From Pseudorhizobium xiangyangii (lineage in GTDB: Bacteria; Pseudomonadota; Alphaproteobacteria; Rhizobiales; Rhizobiaceae), in assembly GCF_020531965.1 (NCBI RefSeq), contig NZ_JAJAWH010000003.1, forward strand, positions 124,001 to 188,000: a stretch of 64,000 bases of DNA. Direction: 5' to 3'. The notes beneath the pieces were generated by a model. The model was not told the origin of the DNA. It was given only the letters and a program-made list of their open reading frames with translations, and ran no database searches. Each line of letters opens with the position of its first letter. Position 1 is the stretch's first letter. Below are positions 57,956-64,000 of the stretch, piece by piece. A program made the translations under genes and the position numbers.

Positions 57956-58870
57956 TTGCGCGCTTCCGTGGACATGGGCTGGCTACGGTTGCTGGTGGAA
58001 ATCGCGCGGCATGGATCGCTCTCCGCGGCGGCCAGAAGGCAGGGGTTGAGCCAACCGGCTGTCAGCTACCAGATCCGCCAGTTGGAGGCCGCGTTCGGTG
58101 TGTCGCTTCTTCACCGCCAGCATCGTGGCGTGGCATTGACGGAAGAGGGAAAGCGCGTCTTCGAGATTGCTGCCAAGGCAGTTTCCGACATCGACGACCT
58201 GGCGGAGAGTTTCAGAGTTGATGTCCAGCGACCTGCCATCCGGCTCTGCACCGACTATGCTTTCGCGACACACTGGCTGATCCCGAGAATGCACGCGTTC
58301 CGGCTGCTCTATCCGGACTTCGATATCCAGATCATCTCGACGCAGCGACTTGCTGCGGATTGGACGGATGACGCGGAGATTGCCGTCGCGTTCGGAACGC
58401 GCGCCGAATTTGGACAATCCGGGGCGATGATCATGCCCGAACGGGTCATCCCTGTCTGCTCCCAATCCTTTCTGGATCGGATGAAAACGAACGGCGCGAC
58501 GTCCATCTTGGCAGGCGCACCGCTCGTTCACCTCGACACCGCGCTGCCTTCTCCATGGTTCGACTGGAAAAGCTACTTCTCGCAAGCGGGCATTCGCCGG
58601 CTGGCCCCGCCGGGCGGAGGTGACGTCAGCTTCAACAACTATGCCATGGTCGTGCAGGCCGCTCTTGGCGGACAGGGTCTGGCGCTTGGTTGGCTGGGTT
58701 TGGTCGATACCCTGCTTGCATCGGGGATGCTGATCGCCGCCGGCCCGGAGGTCGGCGCAACGGATCGCGGCTACTGGATGCTCGGTTCGAAATCAAGGCA
58801 TCCCAACGCCAGCAAGCTGGCGGAGTGGCTGCTAGCCGAAGCAATGGCTACAGGCGAGAGGCCGGCGTAG
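57956..58870 (+). CDS. LysR-family regulator of choline-sulfate genes
   Basis: The 304-residue protein has an N-terminal helix-turn-helix (LVEIARHGSLSAAARRQGLS, QPAVSYQIRQLEAAFGVSLL) and a LysR substrate-binding domain. It starts at TTG 57956, seven bases behind AAAGGAG. Its position divergent from choX-betC suggests control of them with choline or choline-sulfate as effector, as described for relatives; that is inferred from context. Confidence 0.92.
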   Translation: MRASVDMGWLRLLVEIARHGSLSAAARRQGLSQPAVSYQIRQLEAAFGVSLLHRQHRGVALTEEGKRVFEIAAKAVSDIDDLAESFRVDVQRPAIRLCTDYAFATHWLIPRMHAFRLLYPDFDIQIISTQRLAADWTDDAEIAVAFGTRAEFGQSGAMIMPERVIPVCSQSFLDRMKTNGATSILAGAPLVHLDTALPSPWFDWKSYFSQAGIRRLAPPGGGDVSFNNYAMVVQAALGGQGLALGWLGLVDTLLASGMLIAAGPEVGATDRGYWMLGSKSRHPNASKLAEWLLAEAMATGERPA

Positions 58871-58883
58871 AGCCTTCTCCGGC

Positions 58884-59912
58884 TTAACTCGCGTAGCGCG
58901 ACACCCAGTTATGCCAGCCATCCTCGGTGCCGTTGAAGACGTTGAGATCGATCTTGCCCTCGACACCTTGCGAGAGGCCCGAGCCGGAATACTGCCAGAA
59001 CAGCCATTTGCGACCCGGATAGACCTTTGACGGATGTTGCGCGACGGCGCGCAGCCAGAAAGGATAGTTCTCGAAGGCACCGTCGAGGTTGTCCTTGTAG
59101 AAGTCCGGCGCCGTGTAGATGACAGGGCGCTTGCCGTAGTGGCGCTCGAGCCTGTCCATGAAGACCTGCATCTTCTCTTGCACACGAGCGCGCGACAGGC
59201 GCATCTTGCAGGAGGATTCGCCGTTGTATTCGACGTCGATCACCGGCGGCAGCGCATCGGGATCACGCGGGACGTTGCGGATGAACCAGTCGGCCTGGTC
59301 GCTGGCGGCCCGGCACCAGTAGAAGAAATGGTAGGCGCCGCGGCGGATGCCGGCATCCTTGGCGCGCTTCCAGTTGGTCTTGAACATCGGGTCCAGGTGG
59401 TCCCCGCCATCGGTGGCCTTGATGTAGGCGAAGTTGGCGCCCTGCGATCGCAGCGTCGCCCAGTCCATCTCACCCTGCCAGCGCGAAACGTCGATGCCGT
59501 GGACAGCATAGTGTTTCGGCCGCACTTTCCCGAAGTTGATCGGCTTGGCATCCTGGAAACGTTGACCGTAGACTTTCGAACGGGTCGAACCGCTTGAAGC
59601 GGGATTATTCGGGAGCAGCCTGGCAATCGGCCGCTGGGACGGGAGTGGCATTCCAACCTTCGTGGCGACGGGCGCGAATGCCTGCGGCTCAGGGGCTGCA
59701 CCGGCCCATGCCAGAACCTCCTGCGGCTGTCCCTGCGGTTCTGCCATCGGCTGGGCAACACTGGCTGCCGGAACAGGCGCCGCCGGAATGACGGAACTTG
59801 TGATCTCCCTGGACGGCAGGCCCGCCATGAGGCTTTCCGGCCCCGAACTGGACGAGCAGCTGGAGAGCAGAAGGGCGGCTACAAGAAGAGCGGAGGACGC
59901 GGAAAGACGCAT
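58884..59912 (-). CDS. GH25 lysozyme-family lipoprotein
   Basis: The 342-residue protein has a lipoprotein signal (LLVAALLLSSCSSSSGPES, lipobox LSSC), a Pro/Ala-rich linker and a GH25 muramidase domain: HGIDVSRWQGEMDWATLRSQ, FAYIKATDGGDHLDPMF, RRGAYHFFYW, PPVIDVEYNG and WLFWQYSGSG. It should hydrolyse peptidoglycan from the outer-membrane side. TTG 59933 is a possible earlier start. Adjacent GANTC methylation sites lie upstream at 60005-60014. Confidence 0.93.
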   Translation of the reverse strand: MRLSASSALLVAALLLSSCSSSSGPESLMAGLPSREITSSVIPAAPVPAASVAQPMAEPQGQPQEVLAWAGAAPEPQAFAPVATKVGMPLPSQRPIARLLPNNPASSGSTRSKVYGQRFQDAKPINFGKVRPKHYAVHGIDVSRWQGEMDWATLRSQGANFAYIKATDGGDHLDPMFKTNWKRAKDAGIRRGAYHFFYWCRAASDQADWFIRNVPRDPDALPPVIDVEYNGESSCKMRLSRARVQEKMQVFMDRLERHYGKRPVIYTAPDFYKDNLDGAFENYPFWLRAVAQHPSKVYPGRKWLFWQYSGSGLSQGVEGKIDLNVFNGTEDGWHNWVSRYAS

Positions 59913-60120
59913 GAGAACCCGTACGCAGAACAAGAACCGAGGGGCCGCCGGACGCGAGAAGTTCGCCGAGCGGAAAAGCTAACGGAAGATTACCGAGAAA
60001 GATTGAATCGAGTCTTAACTGTTCCCGCCAATTCGACGTCAGCCTAGAGCGGGTGATGTCGCCATTTCGTGCGCGGCAAAGGCAGGCCTCCCCGGCTATG
60101 GGCCAAATAATGGCCGGCTC

Positions 60121-60145
60121 GGAACTTTTCGATCCCGCCGCTGTT
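60121..60145 (+). promoter_or_regulatory. weak EcfG-type promoter of the stress operon
   Basis: GGAAC (60121-60125), 16 bp, then TGTT (60142-60145), one mismatch from GGAAC-N16-CGTT. It is 65 bp from the first gene of the operon. Confidence 0.4.
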
Positions 60146-60210
60146 CCGTTTCCGATCGCATCACATCGCAGATGTCGTCATCCGATCCGCTCCATACCTG
60201 GGAGAGTTCC

Positions 60211-60897
60211 ATGACCGAACGAGATATCAATCAAGGAGCTGGCTCGCAGTCCGGCTCCACATACGCAGCCGGCGGCAATCCAGCCCGCGAAACGTCGCCA
60301 TCCACTGTGGGTTCGACACTTTCAGTTACTCCGTTGCCGTCATCGTCGAATCAACAGGCTGCGGGGCAGCCGGCAGGCGGGCTGAAGGACAAGATTACCG
60401 ATGATTGGCAGTCCGCCAAATCCGCTGCACGGACGGAATTCACACACGCCACGCAACACGCCAAGACTGCGGCGGGAGACCAAAAGAATTTTGCCGCCGA
60501 GCGCGTTAGCGGCGTCGCGAGCGCAATCGAAAAGGTGGGGAGCGAGCTTGAGCAAGGCGACCAGCCCGAAGTCGGTCGTTACGCAAAGCAGATTGGCTCC
60601 AGCATCCAGCGCTTTGCTAGCGACATAAAAGGCAAGGACATGGGCGAAATCGCAGCGATGGCCGAAGATTTCGGTCGGCGTCAGCCGGCAGCGTTGCTGG
60701 GTATCGCCGCCCTTGCCGGCTTTGCAGCCAGCCGCTTTCTAACTGCTTCGGCGGTACGACGTACAGACAGCCCGCGCGAACAGCCGAGTAATCCGGCTCC
60801 GGGAACCGGATCCGCCACGTCAGCATCTCCCGTCGGCCCCGCTACGGGCGCCAACTACGCGACGGGCTACCCCCCGGAGGGCAACTACAATGGCTAA
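60211..60897 (+). CDS. Ala/Gly/Ser-rich membrane-associated stress protein
   Basis: The 228-residue protein has a disordered N-terminal half, a long amphipathic helix region (SAARTEFTHATQHAKTAAGD) and one hydrophobic helix (PAALLGIAALAGFAASRFLT), then a Pro/Gly tail. This is the shape of DUF883/ElaB-like or rhizobial 'nutrient deprivation-induced' proteins. GGGAGAG precedes ATG 60211. It overlaps the next gene by 8 bp. Confidence 0.8.
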   Translation: MTERDINQGAGSQSGSTYAAGGNPARETSPSTVGSTLSVTPLPSSSNQQAAGQPAGGLKDKITDDWQSAKSAARTEFTHATQHAKTAAGDQKNFAAERVSGVASAIEKVGSELEQGDQPEVGRYAKQIGSSIQRFASDIKGKDMGEIAAMAEDFGRRQPAALLGIAALAGFAASRFLTASAVRRTDSPREQPSNPAPGTGSATSASPVGPATGANYATGYPPEGNYNG

Positions 60898-61306
60898 TCA
60901 GATGGACACCCGCCCGCTCTCCGAACTGGTGAGTGGCCTCGTTTCCGACATTACCGGACTGTTCCGCAAGGAGATCGACCTGGCGAAGACGGAGGCGTCC
61001 GAGAAGATGTCGCATGCGCTGACCGGCGTCGAAGCTTTTGCCGCTGGCATCGTGTTCGCGATCGCCGCTGTGGGTGTGCTGCTTGCCGCCCTGGTGAACG
61101 GCCTGGCCGCCTTCCTGGTGGCTCAAGGCATGACCGAGCCAAGCGCTGACGCCCTTTCTTCGGTCATCGTCGGCGTTGTGGTCGCTCTGCTCGCATGGGG
61201 CATCATTTCCCGCGGACTTTCGACACTCCGTGGCGAAAACCTGAAACTTGACCGCACTGCATCGTCGCTGCGCCGGGATGCCCAGATAATCAAGGAGCGC
61301 GTGTAA
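60890..61306 (+). CDS. phage holin-superfamily / YqjE-like membrane protein
   Basis: The 138-residue protein begins RPLSELVSGLVSDITGLFRK, followed by two hydrophobic helices (GIVFAIAAVGVLLAALVNGL; VIVGVVVALLAWGIISRGLS) and a short tail. This is the DUF1469/YqjE family, named after holins by similarity only. No phage genes are nearby. It overlaps its neighbours by 8 and 1 bp, so the three are co-translated. Confidence 0.88.
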   Translation: MANQMDTRPLSELVSGLVSDITGLFRKEIDLAKTEASEKMSHALTGVEAFAAGIVFAIAAVGVLLAALVNGLAAFLVAQGMTEPSADALSSVIVGVVVALLAWGIISRGLSTLRGENLKLDRTASSLRRDAQIIKERV

Positions 61307-62319
61307 TGGCTAGTTCCGACAGCATGCGAGCCGAAGAGCTCGAGCGTGAAATCGCGGCGGATCGCCGTCGCATAGAAGAACGCATGGATGCCATCCAGGC
61401 GAAGATGTCGCCCGGGCAGCTTCTCGACGAGGCGCTGTCCTATACCAAGGCGAGCGGTGGCGGCGAGTATGTCGCCAATCTCGGCAGCGCGATGAAAACC
61501 AATCCTGTTCCCGTCGCGCTGATGGGAATCAGCATGGCATGGCTCATGGCCAATCCCGGCGCTCGAGCCGGGTCGCACTCTTCCGATGCAGATGAGCCCG
61601 AATATCCGCTCGCGACCGTGAGAGGATCTGTGCGCCGGGTCGGACCGGTCCAGACGAAGGGCGAATATCGCTACAGTCATTTCTCCGATGAAGGCGGCGG
61701 CCGTTTCAGGGCTCTCACCGACCAGACAGGGCGACGGGCCGGTCATTTCATGGACGAGACCGGCAAGACCTATCGCGGCTTTGCCGACGCGACAGGCCGG
61801 CAGATGCACGACATCCGGGACGAGGCGGGTAAACTTTTCGATGAGGCCTCGGGGTGGGCCTCAAGAACCTGGGGCCGGATGACCTCCTCAGCTTCGCACG
61901 CGACAGACAGCGTGAAGGGTGGTGCCCGCTCGGTGGGTACTGGCGCTATGGCGGCCAGCGATTCGATGCGAAACTATGCGACGAACCTCAATGGGAGCAT
62001 AGCGAAGCACTTTCAGGACCAGCCGCTGATAGGCGGCGCACTGGCATTCGCGCTCGGTGCGGCGATCGGTGCGGCGCTGCCGAATACACGTCGCGAAGAC
62101 GAGGCCATGGGCGAGATTGCAGAGGGCGTGCGCGAACAACTGTCTGACACCGCCACCGATGCCATACACAAGGCCGAGAAGGTTGCGGCCGACGTATACG
62201 ACAAGGCTGCGGCGGCCGCCTCCGACGTTCGCGACACGGCGAAGGACCGGATCGTGGAAGAAGCGCAGCAGTATCAGCAGGCAGACGGCGTCGGTCGTAG
62301 CGATCCACTGCCCCATTGA
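61306..62319 (+). CDS. DUF3618 (YqjD-like) membrane protein
   Basis: The 337-residue protein begins with the DUF3618 block (LEREIAADRRRIEERMDAIQ; MSPGQLLDEALSYTKASGGG; VALMGISMAWLMA), has a middle of glycine-rich repeats (FMDETGKTYRGFADATGRQM) and ends with a hydrophobic glycine-zipper helix (IGGALAFALGAAIGAALPNT) and an acidic helix. It closes the envelope stress operon. Function is unknown. Confidence 0.9.
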   Translation: MASSDSMRAEELEREIAADRRRIEERMDAIQAKMSPGQLLDEALSYTKASGGGEYVANLGSAMKTNPVPVALMGISMAWLMANPGARAGSHSSDADEPEYPLATVRGSVRRVGPVQTKGEYRYSHFSDEGGGRFRALTDQTGRRAGHFMDETGKTYRGFADATGRQMHDIRDEAGKLFDEASGWASRTWGRMTSSASHATDSVKGGARSVGTGAMAASDSMRNYATNLNGSIAKHFQDQPLIGGALAFALGAAIGAALPNTRREDEAMGEIAEGVREQLSDTATDAIHKAEKVAADVYDKAAAAASDVRDTAKDRIVEEAQQYQQADGVGRSDPLPH

Positions 62320-62345
62320 CCTTGCTGAAGGTTCTTGCCGGAAGA

Positions 62346-62370
62346 CTCCCGCATCCGTGCGGGAGCCTTT
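62346..62370 (+). terminator. terminator of the stress operon
   Basis: CTCCCGCA-TCCG-TGCGGGAG is a perfect 8-bp stem followed by CCTTTCTTC, 27 bp after the stop. Confidence 0.85.
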
Positions 62371-62488
62371 CTTCGCACGCTTGCCTGTATTTGCTGCCCG
62401 CTCGCCACCAGAAGGGGCTTGATTTGTGCACTCAACTCGCCTGCTAGTATGACGCCCGCTTCACGGTGCATCTAGACAAGGAGCAGCA

Positions 62489-62788
62489 ATGGAAAAGCCG
62501 CGCATCACCATTCTCTACTGCACGCAGTGCAACTGGCTGCTGCGGGCCGGCTGGATGGCGCAGGAACTCCTGCAGACATTTTCCGATGCCCTTGGCGAGG
62601 TGGCGCTGATTCCCGGGACCGGAGGCAATTTCGAAATCCGTATCGACGGCGAACTGTTATGGGAGCGCAAGCGAGACGGCGGCTTCCCGGGACCCAAGGA
62701 GCTCAAGCAACGTGTTCGCGACGTCATCGACCCGCAGCGGGATCTTGGACATCTGGACCGGTCAGCGGCCGACGACAGGGGCAACTGA
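62489..62788 (+). CDS. SelT/SelW/SelH-family redox protein
   Basis: The 99-residue protein begins ITILYCTQCNWLLRAGWMAQ, with C11-x-x-C14 in place of the Cys-x-x-Sec of eukaryotic SelW, then ALIPGTGGNFEIRIDGELLW and GGFPGPKELKQRVRDVI. It belongs to the Rdx family of thioredoxin-like proteins. No selenocysteine is used. AAGGAGCAGC precedes ATG 62489. Confidence 0.93.
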   Translation: MEKPRITILYCTQCNWLLRAGWMAQELLQTFSDALGEVALIPGTGGNFEIRIDGELLWERKRDGGFPGPKELKQRVRDVIDPQRDLGHLDRSAADDRGN

Positions 62789-62892
62789 CCCGGCCGATTA
62801 CGGGCATGCACGAAAGTTTTCTCGCCGCAGACATAGAAACTTCAAAAAGCCGGTTGACAGCAGAGGGCCTCCCCCGTACATCGCTCTCCGTC

Positions 62893-62979
62893 GCCCAGAT
62901 GGCGGAATTGGTAGACGCGCCAGCTTCAGGTGCTGGTACTCGAAAGGGTGTGGAGGTTCGAGTCCTCTTCTGGGCACCA
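62893..62979 (+). tRNA. tRNA-Leu(CAG)
   Basis: GCCCAGA at 62893 pairs with TCTGGGC (62969-62975); discriminator A and CCA are encoded. The anticodon stem CCAGC/GCTGG holds loop TTCAGGT with anticodon CAG at 62927-62929. The long variable arm and GGTTCGAGTCC T-arm are class II, as for leucine. The 104 bp upstream are promoter and leader. Confidence 0.97.
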
Positions 62980-63306
62980 TTTCCCACTAAATGCTTGATT
63001 GATATCAAGCTTTAACGATCGAGAGATCGTTCCCATGCCGCAATGGTGTTCGCTCCGGATGAGAGCTGAACACGCGGCTTTGGCTTTGCCTGATTTGGCA
63101 TCCCGCCCCATTGTTAACGGTACTGCGCGGTCTTGAGCCGCGTCCATCACCATACGTGCGCCTCCATTTTCCGACGATGGAGGCAGGCCACATGGCGTAC
63201 CGTGTTGCGCGTTGCGCAAGTTAGATTTGTTCTAAAACATCTGGATTGACCCTTATTCGCCCTGCCACCAAAAGGTGACCGTTTTAATCATCTTTAGGGG
63301 GCTGAC
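62980..63306. other. non-coding promoter region with iron-type site
   Basis: No gene is supported in these 327 bp. They contain TTGCGC-GTT-GCGCAA (63205-63219), a perfect 6-3-6 palindrome, and directly after it GTTAGATTTGTTCTAAA (63220-63236), which keeps the full right half and five of seven left positions of TTTAGAA-N3-TTCTAAA. The receptor start is 71 bp downstream. Confidence 0.55.
63220..63236 (+). promoter_or_regulatory. Irr/ICE-like site before the siderophore receptor gene
   Basis: GTTAGATTTGTTCTAAA resembles the Irr-type palindrome with two mismatches in the left half. It abuts a perfect TTGCGC palindrome. Position and gene type fit iron control, which is inferred. Confidence 0.45.
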
Positions 63307-64000
63307 GTGCAATTCGGTGGGGCAACATTCGGGATCGTTGGGGCGCGCAAAGGCAGGCGCAATCCAAATCTTCTTTTGACGACTGCGCTGGGATCGATCC
63401 TGCTGCTGCATTCTGGTCCTGCGGGGGCGCAGGATCAATCGAGCGAGGACGAGGCCGTTCTCGAGACCATCGTCATCTCCGCAGAACAGCAGCTGAAACA
63501 GGCCTCCGGCGTTTCCACCATCACGTCGGAAGATCTTCAGAAGACCCCGCCTGCCAACGACCTCTCCGAGATCATTCGCAAAATGCCAGGCGTGAACCTG
63601 ACAGGCACAACCGCCAGCGGCCAGCGAGGCAACCAGCGCCAGATCGACCTGCGCGGCATGGGGCCCGAAAACACGCTTATCCTCATCGACGGAAAGCCGG
63701 TCCTGTCGCGCAACTCGGTGCGCATGGGCCGAGCCGGCGAGCGTGACTCGCGCGGCGACACGAACTGGGTGCCCCCGGAAGCCGTCGAGCGCATCGAGGT
63801 CATTCGTGGACCTGCGGCTGCCCGCTACGGATCCGGTGCCGCCGGCGGCGTCGTCAACATCATCACCAAGCGGCCGGACAAGCTGGGCGGCACGGTCTCG
63901 ACCTACCTCAACGTGCCGCAGCATTCGGAAGAGGGTGCGACAAAGCGCGGAAGCATCCTTCTGGGCGGCCCGATCAGCGAGACGATGTCGTTCAGGCTGC
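63307..64000 (+). CDS. TonB-dependent siderophore receptor (FepA type), N-terminal part
   Basis: The frame opens at GTG 63307 behind TTTAGGGGG, closed upstream by an in-frame TAG, and runs off the window (231 codons seen). A signal region (LLLTTALGSILLLHSGPAGA) is followed by a TonB-box-like ETIVISAEQ and the plug domain: DLSEIIRKMPGVNLTG, RQIDLRGMGPENTLILIDG, VERIEVIRGPAAARYGSGAA and GGVVNIITKRP. The plug resembles FepA/PfeA/BfrD catecholate receptors. The beta-barrel is missing here. Confidence 0.92.
   Translation, partial: MQFGGATFGIVGARKGRRNPNLLLTTALGSILLLHSGPAGAQDQSSEDEAVLETIVISAEQQLKQASGVSTITSEDLQKTPPANDLSEIIRKMPGVNLTGTTASGQRGNQRQIDLRGMGPENTLILIDGKPVLSRNSVRMGRAGERDSRGDTNWVPPEAVERIEVIRGPAAARYGSGAAGGVVNIITKRPDKLGGTVSTYLNVPQHSEEGATKRGSILLGGPISETMSFRL

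Noticed and set aside
60890..61306. Prophage signal from a holin-family protein
   Set aside because: The family (DUF1469/YqjE) is chromosomal and stress-related, and no capsid, tail, integrase or lysis genes are present.

Overview
The window looks like chromosomal DNA of a Rhizobiaceae alphaproteobacterium (Rhizobium/Agrobacterium/Neorhizobium/Ciceribacter type). Coding DNA is GC-rich, gene families are typical of the group (irpA/imelysin cluster, mbfA, choline-sulfatase with ChoX, bacterial-transglutaminase-like peptidase, DUF3618 genes), infC begins at an AUU codon, and motifs resembling Irr, FixK/FNR, CtrA and EcfG sites occur in front of suitable genes. The genus cannot be fixed from sequence alone. 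No prophage, insertion sequence, CRISPR array or rRNA operon was seen. There is one tRNA, tRNA-Leu(CAG).

Layout. 1-6.4 kb: end of a TRAP permease gene with a 54-residue membrane protein, uppP, GST-queG-SDR, an RlpA-like protein, and an RsmB-type methyltransferase. 6.4-11.6 kb: an iron-linked four-gene operon (imelysin, di-haem protein, second imelysin, DUF1513). 11.6-23 kb: housekeeping genes (tspO, PaaI thioesterase, MTA/SAH nucleosidase, guaA, ogt, ybaK-like, M29 aminopeptidase, xseA) and a frameshifted VOC dioxygenase-hydrolase fusion. 23-26.4 kb: a lipid-linked glycosylation module (STT3-like GT-C protein, GtrB-like, GtrA). 26.4-31 kb: oxidoreductases and small accessory genes. 31-39.8 kb: the pheT-pheS-rplT-rpmI and infC translation block, split by a two-component system with two exported acidic low-complexity proteins. 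40-48 kb: a transglutaminase-like peptidase, mbfA, and twin TRAP binding proteins flanking an AraC regulator and an SDR. 48-53.5 kb: small regulators, acetyltransferases and lepA. 53.5-55.3 kb: a roughly 0.9-kb non-coding stretch with a palindromic repeat and a strong structured element. 55.3-64 kb: choline-sulfate use (betC, choX, LysR), a GH25 lysozyme lipoprotein, an envelope stress operon, tRNA-Leu, and the start of a FepA-type siderophore receptor.

Themes. Three loci tied to iron (irpA operon, mbfA, TonB receptor) each have an Irr/ICE-like site upstream; the mbfA site is a perfect 17-bp palindrome. Three loci coding small or membrane proteins have GGAAC-N16/17-(C/T)GTT promoters, the form used by the EcfG general stress sigma factor. 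Two micro-protein genes have FixK/FNR-like boxes. The module most worth following up is the two-component system plus two secreted Asp/Gly/His/Ser-rich proteins at 35.6-39.1 kb, with TGTCAG half-sites upstream.
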